Below the pieces are notes generated by a model that worked only from the letters and a program-made list of their open reading frames with translations, made no database searches and was not told the origin of the DNA. Of a DNA stretch of 64,000 nt, positions 9,790-20,957 are shown in pieces. The stretch covers positions 4,295,001 to 4,359,000 of the forward strand of contig JANTQA010000008.1 in NCBI GenBank assembly GCA_027625915.1, written 5' to 3'. The position numbers and the translations under genes are program-made. Positions within the stretch are counted from its first letter, which is position 1, and each line of letters starts with the position of its first letter. The stretch comes from Anaeramoeba flamelloides (lineage: Eukaryota; Metamonada; Anaeramoebidae).

Positions 9790-12674
9790 TATTTGCATTT
9801 CAATTAGATTTTTATCTATTTGGGGCTTTTCTAATGCATTGGCAGACAAGTATAGTATTATATTAGCAGATATATATATTATTTCAAAGGCTTTGACTTG
9901 ATAGATGGATTAAAATCTCAAAGGATGTTTAAAAAATCAATAGTCTGGCAGAATCAACATTTTGTCAACTAACATAGAGAAAATTTTAATTTGATACTTT
10001 TTTTAAACATTTTTTAAATTATAATACCTTTCAATCTTTAAATAGAGAAAGATATAATGTCCATTAATATATATCTATAACTATATATATATATCTTAAG
10101 TCTGAATTATGATCTATGAAATTTCCACCTTTTTCATTTTAAAGACCATTTTCCTTTAAATTCAAAGGGTTTTTTGTTTGAATGGATCTTTTTTTGAATT
10201 TTTTCATTTGGAAAACATAGATATTTCAGTTTTTTGATATCATTAATTTCAAATACATAACCAGTACACTTTATTATTTTGAAAAAAATCTCTTTATTGT
10301 AAAAACTTTTATTTTTTCAATTAATGAAATTGTGTTTGGGGGTTATTTTTTTAAAAAAATTTACTTTAGAATTTTGAAATAAATTTATTTTCAGTTTTTT
10401 TTGATCTTAATTTGGATGTCGTTTTTCAATTTTTTTTTTCAAGTTATTTACAAATTTTTTTTTTTTCCTAATAAATGAAACAATTCTATTTTGGAAAATT
10501 TTCAGAGTTTCATTAAGTTTCTGATTAGTTTATTGGTTTATATTGAGAAATTAGATTGAGAATTTATTTGAGTTGAATTTTGATTTTTTTTCTGTTTTTT
10601 GTTTGAAAGTTTTTTCATAAAAAATTCTGATTAGATACTTGTTTGTCTAAATTCATAGTTTGGATAAATTATTTCTCAAGAATGAATAGATTTCCAAATG
10701 AGATCGAAGATGTTTTTGTTGGCTTGAAATATGATTTTTTTTTAAATTTTTTACAAAAAAAAAGAAATTGGCTTCAATAAGAATGTTTCTTGCCCAAAAC
10801 TTTTAGTCAACAATCTGATTTCTTCGATTTTTCTCATCGTAATTACAAGTATGTAAAAGATAGATTTGATTGGTACATATATTTTCCTTATATGATTTCG
10901 AATTATGATCAAAGAACAAAGAAATTATATTCCTGGGGTTATGGGCATAAGAAGAGTGCGTTATTTTGTCTCTCGTGGAAAAGAGAAAATCCCGAAAATA
11001 CGAAAAAGTAAACAAAAAGAGAATATTTCTTTAGCTTTCTTTTTTCTTATTGCTGTAGATTTAAGAAAAACAAGAAATCCAAGTTGATCTATAATTTTTT
11101 CTTTTCACATCTCTTAACTTGTTATTTTCTTCAAAATTTAAAGAATATTCTCAAATGAACCGATGAAGAAGAATTGTGTTCTTAAATTATAATTCGTTAC
11201 TTGAACTTTTTGATTTGTGAATCAATAAAGGTTTGAAGTTTCATCTTCTCAACAAAAATTGAGAATTGCAAAGAAACAGAAATTTATCCAAAAGAATGGC
11301 GAAAGAATTGAACCTGAAGAAAAAACTTGATTTCAGTCCAATCGAAGCGAATAAAAAATTATTTCTTTTTTGAGAAATTATTTTTCAACAAATTTTGGAA
11401 TTAATCTTTTTTTGGATTTTTCTTATTTTGTTAAAAATGTTTTCGCAAAATAAATATAGAATTTAATTCATTTTCTTTGGGTAGTTATGTGTTGTTTGTT
11501 ACTTTCTTGAAAAAACTTTTTGAACTTAAGGAATTCGATAGAAAATGAAAAGAAAAAATAAATCAAAATTTATTCGCAAATTCAGTTCAATGACTGTTTC
11601 ATTGAAGGATAGAATCAGATACACCCTCTCATATAGTCTACCCTTTAGGAAACTCAAACAAAGTCAAGCATTTGTACGAAAGATATAGAATAATTCTTAA
11701 TTTTGCACTTTCGAAAAACAAAAATTTAAAGTTAGATCAAGTGGCTTTTCCTAATTTCTCAATTCAAAATAAGTGAAATAATAACAAAGCCTTTGTGTAA
11801 AATCGTTCTGTGTGTTTATTTTATTCTCGTGTTTATGATTTCATTTGAAAATAAATCTAGTAAAACCAATTATATACTGTTAAAATACAATGAAACTTTT
11901 AAAATTTCTTCGAAAAGTCCATTTAGGAAGCTTTATAAAAATGCGAAAAGTGTAATTTCTCATTGGGCTTGTGAAGATATTTCAGTTTTTTCATCAAATA
12001 ATTTGTAAAATATTTGAGAGAACTCGAAAAAAAAATTTCAAATATTAATAAGAAAAGAATCGTAAAATTAAATAGTCTTAAATAATATGAATAAATCAAA
12101 CTGTAATTTTCTGCAAAAAAAAAATTATTTTACAAAAATATCCAATTATTATTGTAGATAATTCTCAATTCTAATAATGCTTTGGCAGAATCTAAAATAA
12201 AATATAAATAAAAAAGTGTCAATTTTTTCATTACCCAATTTTTGACTTTATTGTGATGACAAGAGTCCCTAAATAAAGTAAATTGCTAAGACAACAAATT
12301 GGCGGAGTGATACCAAGTTCAAATGTATTTCGAAAAATTCTATTAATTTTAAAGTACAAAAAGTTGATCAAATGAAATTAAAAATAATCCTTAAATTAGA
12401 AAAAAACCCAAACAATTTCAGAACAAAATCTTGATCTTTCGATACAATTTTCAAGATTGAATTATCAATATTCATACTTCAAAGTTGAAAAAATTTTTAT
12501 CTTGCTTTCGTCTCGAAATCTATCTTAGTTGTTTAAATATTCAATTATTTTAAAAAAATTAAATAATTAACTCATAGATTATTTTGACAAATTGTTTAAA
12601 CATATTGAAAAAATATTTATGATACAACTTTCTTAAAAGGAAACCAAAATATTAATTAATCTCAAGTATTTATA
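9790..12674. other. Intergenic with a possible decayed coding stretch
   Basis: No intact gene. About 10790-11090 and 11640-11760 have a more mixed base composition and short open stretches in shifting frames, for example one reading NYIPGVMGIRRVRYF near 10920 and one reading NKVKHLYERYRI near 11660. They do not join into one frame and I recognise no family. A decayed gene or transposon is the best guess. The rest is A/T-rich filler with a short TATA-rich stretch near 10080. Confidence 0.4.
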
Positions 12675-12872
12675 CAGTCAGTTCCACTTTTAAGACACAA
12701 ACTTTCAACGAAATTTAAGGCACAATAAAAATCCCAAATTAAGGTACGAAATTCAGATTCTAGTAAAAATAAATTGTAAAAAAAAAAAATTACAAATTTT
12801 GAGCCTTAATTTGAGATTTTTTTGTGCCTTAAATTTCATTGAAAGTTTGTGTCTTAAAAATGAAACTGATTG
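12675..12872. mobile_element. Family A near-palindromic element, copy 1 (198 bp)
   Basis: CAGTCAGTTCCACTTTTAAG at the left is answered by AAATGAAACTGATTG at the right, with TA on both sides. GGCACAA/TTGTGCC words and CTCAAATTAAGG/CTTAATTTGAG blocks pair all the way inward, so the whole element can fold into one hairpin. Six copies are present in the window. Confidence 0.85.
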
Positions 12873-12897
12873 TATACGTGAATAATTATTAAGTTTA

Positions 12898-13090
12898 AGT
12901 CGGTTCAACTTTTTAGACACAAACTTGCCAAGAAATCCAAAGCCCTAAAAAATCTCAAATTAAGGTACAAAAATCAAATTTTAATAAATTAATTTGTGAA
13001 ATAAAAAATTCCAAAAAATCTGCTTTAATTTGAGATTTTTTTGGGTCTAAAAGTTGGTTGTCAGTTTGTGTTTATAAGTGGAACCTACTG
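12898..13090. mobile_element. Family A near-palindromic element, copy 2 (193 bp)
   Basis: Diverged copy beginning AGTCGGTTCAAC and ending GTGGAACCTACTG, with TA flanks, 25 bp downstream of copy 1 and in the same layout. It has more mismatches between arms than copy 4, so it is probably older. Confidence 0.8.
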
Positions 13091-13460
13091 TATTATTGAT
13101 AATATTTCTATTGGGTATTCAAACTTCCTATAAATTTTGTGAACATTTCTACTAGAGTTTCTAAGTGTCCATATTTCCTGTAATTTAAAAAAATTGAGGA
13201 AAGACCTTGATTTTACACAATTCCTTTAAATTCTGGAAAACCTAATTGCCTTGGATAAGTTTTTTTATTTTAATCGCGCACTTGATATTTTTATTACTTA
13301 TTTACCATTTTAATTATTTTTCTTCTTCTCCTTTTTTTTAATTTTGATAAAATTTTCTTTAATATACCCTTTTAACCAAATAATATTAAGAACATATCAT
13401 ATGAATTAATAACCAACGATCAATAAAATAATTTTAAATTTTGAATAATTTTATTTTGGA
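13086..13460. repeat. Dispersed repeat N, copy 1
   Basis: This stretch resembles 18600-18965. Shared landmarks are CTGGAAAACCTAA, TTGGATAA/GTGGATAA, TTTTCTTCTTCTC followed by a T-run, TAAATTTTCTTT-like text and the AATCATTTTAAATTTT region. No inverted ends were found. Class unknown. Confidence 0.6.
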
Positions 13461-13821
13461 TAAATAAAATATTTAAGATTTATTAAAGCATAACAGATTC
13501 ATATTAAACTTATCTGAGTACACAAAAATTCAATATGACACTTAAATTATCCAAGAAACTATCAAAAAGAAAAAAATCACTCTCTGTTTATTCAGAATCA
13601 GCATGATTGATAAAATCACAATGATTTCTCCATATTCATTTTCTGAAAAAAGAATATATTAAAAATAAATAAATTAGTAAAAAAAATTTCTTTTTATTAT
13701 CATTTATACATTTGAAATTTATTTCATTGCTCTGATTCATCAAAATGTTTTTAAGTATGTTAATAATTAATTAATGTAGAATAATTTACTTTTATAGACA
13801 AATATTGAACATCACCCCTAT

Positions 13822-13826
<5 letters not shown>

Positions 13827-13855
<29 letters not shown>
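13827..13855. repeat. Long A homopolymer
   Basis: About 29 consecutive A. Typical of this AT-rich DNA; its exact length in an assembly is unreliable. Confidence 0.9.
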
Positions 13856-13857
<2 letters not shown>

Positions 13858-14084
13858 CACCAATCACGGAAGCAATAACAAATATTAGGGATTATTATCA
13901 ATAATAGAATGTTCATAACAAATTAACAAATTAAGAAAATATTATCTTCTTACTATAATGCAAATTATAATTAATTTGTATTTTTTGTTGCTTATCAGAA
14001 ATATTTGTGATAATATTAAAAACTTGTAATAACATACCTATTCGCAAAAATCAAAAAAAGATTTACTAAATTGAGAAAAATTTA

Positions 14085-14278
14085 CAGCCAGTTCCACTTT
14101 TAAAGCACAAACTTTCAACGATATATAAAGGCACATCAAAATCTCAAATTAAGGCTCAAAATTTTGAATTATTATTTTTACTAATTATTTTACTAATATC
14201 TGAATTTTGTGTCTTAATTTGATATTTTTTTGTGCCTTAACTTTTTCAAAATATGTGCCTTAAAAGTGGAACTGAGTG
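14085..14278. mobile_element. Family A near-palindromic element, copy 3 (194 bp)
   Basis: Starts CAGCCAGTTCCACTTTTAAA and ends TAAAAGTGGAACTGAGTG, with TA on both sides. Interior GCACAAAC, CTCAAATTAAGG and their complements are in place. Confidence 0.85.
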
Positions 14279-15301
14279 TATAATTTTAATTAATGCATAA
14301 AAATATCTTAAAAGTAAAAAAAAATTAAAAAAAATGTAAAAAATAATGTAATTAGTGATTTATTTTTTTGATTTTTTGTAAAAGAATATAATTGTATGTT
14401 AAAATATTGGGATGTAAAGATAATTTCAGGAATGATTGTTAAATTCGCGAATACTATTTTTATTCGTAATAAAATCAGAAAATTTAGGTATTTGGTCAAA
14501 CTACAGATAACCCCATTTTTCCATTAAAAATATTTGTCAGATATTTCATTTTCAACCTTTCCATTATTGATATTCAAATTATTATAATTTTCGGAAATAA
14601 AGATCTCAAAAAATAACTAAATATAATTCTAATTAAACTTTAAAATTATTCTCTTTAGAATAGTTTAATTGAGGACTATATTTCCACCCTCGAGAGGGTT
14701 TGGTAATTGTTTTATTTTAAATTCACTTTCCCAAAAAGAATTTTCCTTCTAAAAAAAAATTGTCAAAAAAATTACTATTCTCAAAGTTCAAAACACTTCA
14801 AAAAAAAAAATTGTCAAACAGATTTTTGTTTTAAAATTTTAAAAAATATAACATTAAGGGATTTCCAAGAACAACCTGAAAATTTCAAGTTTTTCAAATA
14901 CTTAACAGTAACTAAAAACAATATTTAGAACAGATTGTGGAATTTTATTGTGTTTATTGATTTGTATGAGAAATTATTAAATATAAATTCAAATTTTTGT
15001 AGGGATATTTTAAGATAAAAAAAGGTAAAAATTATTAGTAATTTTCATTATTTCAGCATTTTTTTTATACTACTGATAAATTCAAATTTATGTAATAAAA
15101 TTTTTTTTGTTCAATTTCACATTTTTGTAATCTTGGAGCACGACTTTTAAAACACAACAACAAAAAGAATCTTTTGAAGGATCAACTAATTTTATTTAGT
15201 CTCTTAAAATTAAAACCTTTGAGTACTTACTTCAAATTGTTATAAAAAAATTTCAAAAAGGAAAATGAAAAAAAAATTTTGAGATATTTCTTTGAATTTA
15301 T
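14279..15301. other. AT-rich intergenic, no supported gene
   Basis: Short A- and T-rich frames only. A CCCTCGAGAGGG palindrome lies near 14687-14698, unusual in this composition; no function can be given. Confidence 0.45.
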
Positions 15302-15555
15302 CAGTATTATTTTCCAATTAAAAAATGAAAATTTTTCGTTCATATTCCAAAAAATTTTTCTGTTTGTAAGCTGAAGAAAATACCAAGAGACTTATAACAT
15401 CTGTAGAAATGATATTTATAGACAATAAATTAAACTTCCTTTGTTAACTCTAAGAAAAAATTTTTGCTCTACTAAATTGATTGTAAAAGTTAATAATTAA
15501 TCTTCATTTTAGAAATTGAAATAAAAATTTTCTTTTATTAATTGGAAAATAATAG
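15302..15555. mobile_element. Family F inverted-repeat element, copy 2, upstream of the epimerase gene
   Basis: The left end TATTATTTTCCAATTAAAAA mirrors the right end TTAATTGGAAAATAATAG before TA. It lies about 160 bp before the epimerase start codon, so it may contribute to, or have displaced, promoter sequence. That effect is inference. Confidence 0.65.
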
Positions 15556-15715
15556 TAAAAGAAATTCAAAGTGTGTATAAATAAAGAGATGACAAAACGA
15601 TTTTAAGTGTGTTTTTTAACACAATTCCACGATTTTCATCTTTACGAGAAGTCTGAAACAGTAATCATTTTTTTGTAAAAATACCTTTACTTTGTCTGTT
15701 CGTTTTGGAACAATA

Positions 15716-16405
15716 ATGTCAATTTCTTATATCAACCAACAAAAAGCAAAACTAATCGATCTTGCCTTATTTGAATTTTTTTCAGTAGAAACCCTTGTTG
15801 AGCTTGCTGCCCTTGCCTGTGTTTCTGCAATTAAAAATGTGTATTCAACAAACACACACCCACGCATTTTGGCAATTGCGGGCCCAGGAAACAACGGGGC
15901 TGATACTCTTGTGGCATCTCGGCACTTAAAGCAATCTGGGTATAACGTTGAAATCTTTTATCCCAAAAGAAACAAAAAAGAAATGTTTCAAAATTATGTT
16001 CAGCAGAACATCGAATACGAAGTTCCCTTCCTTGAGCAATTACCTCAACAAATTGAAAACAACTTTGATTTAATTATTGATGGCATCTTTGGGTTTTCCT
16101 TTCAACCACCGATTAGGAAGCCATTTGACACAATAATAAACAAGATTAAAGACATTTCTGAGAATGTGCCAGTCGTTTCGATCGATATTGGATCTGGACA
16201 AGATGTAGAAAAGGGAAATTTGAATAATCTTGGTATTGAGCCAGAGACGCTGATCAGTCTGACTCTTCCCAAGGAAGGCTCAAAGTTTTTTACGGGAAAA
16301 CACCATTTCTTGGGTGGTAATTTTTTAACAAAATCACTCGCGAAACAGTTTGACGTGAATATACCCCAGTTCCCTCAAGGCGAAATGGTAATAAAATTGA
16401 AATAA
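15716..16405 (+). CDS. NAXE: NAD(P)H-hydrate epimerase (YjeF_N family)
   Basis: 229 residues in one exon. The enzyme interconverts the R and S forms of hydrated NAD(P)H so that the partner dehydratase can repair them. Visible family motifs in order: FSVETLVELAA (22-32), GPGNNGAD (56-63), SRHLKQSGY (68-76), YPKR (82-85), IDGIFGFSF (121-129), SIDIGSGQDVEKG (155-167), LISLTLPK (179-186) and FTGKHHFLGG (192-201). Length matches the stand-alone epimerase domain. I use the ATG at 15716; the frame is open about 24 bases upstream but only from TTG. Differences from the usual family text are notable: GADT for GGDG, and IGSGQD for IPSGWD. The aspartate of the SIDI motif and the potassium-site aspartate of IDGIFG are kept. 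No dehydratase gene (NAXD) is nearby. No targeting peptide is evident. Confidence 0.93.
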   Translation: MSISYINQQKAKLIDLALFEFFSVETLVELAALACVSAIKNVYSTNTHPRILAIAGPGNNGADTLVASRHLKQSGYNVEIFYPKRNKKEMFQNYVQQNIEYEVPFLEQLPQQIENNFDLIIDGIFGFSFQPPIRKPFDTIINKIKDISENVPVVSIDIGSGQDVEKGNLNNLGIEPETLISLTLPKEGSKFFTGKHHFLGGNFLTKSLAKQFDVNIPQFPQGEMVIKLK

Positions 16406-16814
16406 ATCTCTTTTTTCTTTTTCCCTTCAGCCTTTTGAAAATAACAAGAGTCAAGTTGTTCAGCAAATAATTATCATCCTTTATATTTATAAATCTTACT
16501 TTTTATTAAGGACGGAGACCACAAACAAATTAAGATTTTACAATACAAACTCTTACTGGAAATGTTAGTTCAGGTTTTTAGGATCGTTTATTCAACGATT
16601 AAAATAAATTTATTTTGAGCAAATCATAAATTTTTTGATTTTTATTTTTTTGTTCTAATTTTTGTCCGATTGAAAAACTCACAGGCTAAGTACTTAAAAA
16701 TACAACCAGAAGATATTATTCGAATTTGATTTTGAATTCCATTGAGTAATTAATATTTTATTATTAATTATTCCAATATTCAATAATTTTATCATTATTC
16801 AAGAATACTCTTAA
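16406..16814. other. 3' flank of the epimerase gene
   Basis: AT-rich. It contains nothing recognisable beyond the likely 3' untranslated region just after the stop. Confidence 0.5.
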
Positions 16815-17365
16815 GGTTTACAATCCCTGAAATTTGAAAAAAAAATATCTTGTGTAGGGTGTGGGGAATTGTTAATTTGGTTCTTCTCTGATCGATCTTG
16901 TTCTTGGTATGTATTTTTCAGAGTGGTTCAAAATATCAATTTTTGACAATTTATTTTTATGTTTTGCAAAATATACATTGAAGAGTATAAGAATAATAGA
17001 TTGGTAGGTGTAATGGAATAAATTTAGATTTTTTGGTTATAGAAGTAAATTTTGATTTACTTTTTAGTCAATTAAAAAAATAATAAAACAATTTTTAAAA
17101 GCTTTAAATAAAACCATACTTAATTAAAAAGTTGAGTCAACAACCTAAATCACATTTTTTTATAATTTTTCTACTGATATATATGTTTTGAATTCTTCAA
17201 TTCAGATTTCGGAAAAAAAAAAAAAATTGTCAAAAGTTGTCATTTTGAACCACTCGAAAAATCAAGACCAACCACAAGATCGATCAGATAAGAATCAAAT
17301 TAACAAGTGGCCACACCCTACGCAAGATATTTTTTTTTTTTTTCAGATTTCAGGGATTGTAAACC
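16815..17365. repeat. Large inverted repeat M (arms of about 180 bp)
   Basis: GGTTTACAATCCCTGAAAT at 16815 is answered by ATTTCAGGGATTGTAAACC ending at 17365. Both arms continue inward through TAGGGTGTGG, TGATCGATCTTGT and GAGTGGTTCAAAAT. A single related arm, without its partner, is seen at about 39515-39690 (ATTGAAGAGTGTAAGATTAATAGACTGG against ATTGAAGAGTATAAGAATAATAGATTGG in two 14-base halves). No coding capacity recognised; probably a DNA-transposon derivative. Confidence 0.7.
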
Positions 17366-18535
17366 GTCATTACAAGGTCTTCACATATTTGTGAAACTTT
17401 CCACAAGACAAAAAATAACCATTTGGTTACAAAAGTTCAACACGATTTTTAATTGGTTACCTGACTCGAAAAGAAAAGTAAGATTAATTAAAATTAGAAA
17501 CATTTTAACTTCAAAGCAGTATTCATTGTGTTCTTTTCAATCAAAATCAACAAATACAATATCGAGATCCTTTATTGAAATCGAATGAGTTTTTTTTAGT
17601 TATCCCAAAAATGGTTAATTTTTTTCAACAAATTCTACTTAATAGATCAATCAAAGAAAAACCCTTCCAAAATGAGACGTATATAAATACTATTAATATA
17701 TTGAATAATCTTTTACATCTTTGATCTTTGATTTTTTCTTTTATTGTTGTGATTTTCCCTTTCCAGTGAGGTTTCCATTTCAAAATTGTGTTGATTCCCC
17801 TATCCTCTTAAGGTGTATATTTTTTTATTTACATTTTCAAAATAATTTGTGAAATAAAAATTAAAAAATAATTCAAATTATAAAAATTTCATTAAAAAAA
17901 AATATTTCTTAAAATATTAACTATAATAATTTTTTTTTTTTATATTTTCTTTGTTTATTTTTACAATAGATAATGTTTAAAAATTTATTTTCTTTGGATA
18001 CACTTTGAATATATGTAAAGAAAAATATTTGTTGAATTTCTTATCAATAAAAAAAAATGGAATCTTCTTTAAAAAAATAAATAATAAATTAAATTTATAA
18101 TAATAATTTATAGATCGTCAAATTAATGAAAAAATAGGATATTTTTATTTTTTTTTCATTTTTCCCTGGCTGGATATTCGTTATATTGAGAAAAAGAGTT
18201 TCAAAGGAAAATGCTCAAGTGGTAACTTGTTAATTATATGAGACTGAAACACAAATTATTCAAAACTTGAAAAAAAAAAAAAAATCAAAAACAAAGCCAA
18301 ATAATGTTAAAGGTTTAAAATAAATCAGAATACCAAGAAAAAAAAAACAAATTACAACATTTAAAATACTCAAAAGCTCCTTAATCTGGTTAATCAAAAT
18401 TACGAAATTTATTGTTCTTGTCGAGAATTTTTCATCAAAGCTCTTTTGGTTAGAAAACTTAAGGTAATAAAGAAAAAATGAAAATAAAAAAATAGAAAAT
18501 AAAAAATTCCTAAAATAGTAAGAAAATATACAAAT
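17366..18535. other. AT-rich intergenic
   Basis: An open stretch at about 17370-17588 reads KLSTRQKITIWLQKFNTIF without a clear start; I cannot assign it and doubt it is a gene. The rest has only A/T runs. Confidence 0.4.
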
Positions 18536-18537
18536 TC

Positions 18538-18585
18538 AGGTACATAGCGCCCCACTCTTCGGAGTCGTGGAATACCAATTTATTA
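18538..18585. other. GC-richer hairpin with a TTCG loop
   Basis: GGTA at 18539 can pair with TACC near 18580. Inside, ACTC-TTCG-GAGT forms a four-base stem with a TTCG tetraloop. In DNA this AT-rich the cluster CGCCCCACTCTTCGGAGTCG stands out. It might be part of a structured RNA or a repeat end; I could not match it to tRNA, 5S or spliceosomal RNA. Confidence 0.25.
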
Positions 18586-18599
18586 ATCACAGTTTGTGG

Positions 18600-18965
18600 A
18601 ATCTTATTATTAATAATCTTTCTATCAGGTTTTTACTCCTCCTGCTTCAGTTGGAGTGTCTATGTTTTCCAGGATTCGAAATAATTTAGTAAAATCAAGG
18701 ATTTTACTAAATTCTTTCAAACCCTGGAAAACCTAACCACAGTGGATAATTTTTAATTTGGTCATGTAAATGATATAATATTTTTTTACTTTAATGTTTT
18801 AATTATTTTTCTTCTTCTCTTTTTTTTATTTAGTAAATTTTCTTTGATTACTCCTTTCTCACAATAAATAAATAAACAAATTACAACATTTAAACTATGA
18901 TCTCTAAATAACAATTCATGATCAATTATAAAATTTAATTATTTTAGTCAAAATTATTTTGGTGA
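18600..18965. repeat. Dispersed repeat N, copy 2
   Basis: Collinear with 13086-13460: CCCTGGAAAACCTAA, GTGGATAATTTTTAAT, TTTTCTTCTTCTC and the T-run are shared. It contains an internal short inverted pair, AGTAAAATC with GATTTTACT near 18690-18710. Confidence 0.6.
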
Positions 18966-19048
18966 TTTTTGGCAGTCATTAATTTAAGATAAAGGTGTTT
19001 TTATTTTAGATTTTATACTAATTGCTTCTTATAAACCCTTTTTAAATT

Positions 19049-19083
<35 letters not shown>

Positions 19084-19184
19084 ATAAAAAAATTGGGTGT
19101 GTATTTCTTATGAATAATCGTGGAACCTATTGATTTTAGGCTTTAAATAACTTTGAAGTAAAATGAAATTTCTAGTGTAATTTA

Positions 19185-19219
<35 letters not shown>

Positions 19220-20957
19220 AATAAAAAGAGTGATATATTTTATAGTAATTTATACAACCCGGTTAAAAATTTAAGGTCTTTTCAAAACTATTCATTAGTT
19301 TTTTTTTTATTTTTAAAGTTTTCTATTTGAGAATTAAACCTTTTTAAAGGTTTTTTCGTTTTAAAAAGTGAGGAAATAACCTTAAAAATATGATACAATT
19401 ACTAGAGTTTGAAGAAAAACACTTATTTTACAAAAAAGTATATACTTTATTAAAATAGAATACTTACGATTATTTTTAATTCAAGCAAACCCCCACACCC
19501 ACCCAAAAAAAAAATAAAATAAAACAAAAAGCTCTCACTGTTTTAAAATGGATACAAAACATAACTTTTTATTTTAAATTGAATTTATGAATATTAATAT
19601 ATTTGAAAATTGTAAAAATCCCCTTCACTTATTTGACAATAATACAGATATAAAGTAAACTACCATTTTCAAATTAAATTAAAAAATCTTAATTTTTCAA
19701 AAAAATAACTTTTTAATAATTAAATTATAACATTGAAAAAAAAATACCGTACATGAAAATAATCATTGATAAGATTTTTAATCTTTAGTAATAGGAAAAA
19801 CGTTGAATAATGTTTTTATTTAAAATTACATCCATTTTTATCTAAGCGATTTTTTCAGGAGCTCAGTAATAAATCTACTTCTCGTTAATTAAAGTGAAGT
19901 GTCTATAAAATACTCATTTAATTATTTGGGAACCAACCAAAGTAGATCTACTTATTTTTAAATAACAATAGAATTTTAGTGAGTTTTGTTATGATATTCG
20001 TAAAATGATATTTTGATTCGTGTTTTTTGATTGGTTAAATAGTGTTTTGAACAAGTATAATTTAATTAATTATCATTTTAATAAACAGTAGGTGAATTTA
20101 AATTTTCAAAGTTTGATTCTTAAATAAAAGAAATAGTTGTTCATTAATCATACAACATTTTTACTAATATTAACAGATAAAAAGACTTTGTCAGAGATTT
20201 TTTTCAATACTATATAGGAAAATTACTTAATTTTTTTAAAAAATGGCTTAAAAAATTTCAAAAATTTGGCCAGGGTCAACCATAAGAAAAGAAAAAAAAT
20301 AAATTTTTTTAACAAAATTACACTTAAAGAAATTTTATTATTACAAATTTTGAGAGAGGGAATGAAAAAAAAGTTCATTACCCAATTTCAAAAAATTATT
20401 ATACATTAAAAAATATTACAAAAATAAAATACATTTTTTCTAATAAACACTTAAAAAATACTAATGGGATGTGCAAAAAACAGAAAATCCCAATTCTATA
20501 AAAGGAAAAATAAACAATAATACAATCTAAGATTTTTTTTTTTTTTTTTTTTTTTTATTATTATTATAATTTGTATTGTTTTTTTACTGATCAAATAAAA
20601 AGCCAAATAAAATAACCGTCTTTGTATTTTTTTTTTTAAATTCCTCCTGATCAAGTCCAATTATCAACATAAATAATAATATCGTTCGTAAATTGAATAA
20701 TTGTAGCCAATATAATCAACTAATAAGAATAAAGATCAAACCCATATCACTATCTATTGTTGGTCTATTTTTCTGTATGATATATAGATACAGACAAAAT
20801 TGATATATGATATAATGAATATCTGGTTGATTTATAGGTTTGTGTATGAGATAATAGATAAATAAATACATATGCTGATAATCTGGGCTAAATAATCGAT
20901 TCCCCAGAAGGAATAATAAAATAATTTTCATAAAATCTACAAAAAATAAATATTTGC
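18966..20957. other. AT-rich intergenic, 3' flank of the orphan gene
   Basis: Holds a T-run near 19050-19079, a (TA)n stretch at about 19189-19216, a T-run near 20532-20556 and no supported gene. A frame at 20716-20967 on the minus strand is hydrophobic but lies in the probable 3' untranslated region of the gene upstream and is rejected. Confidence 0.5.
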
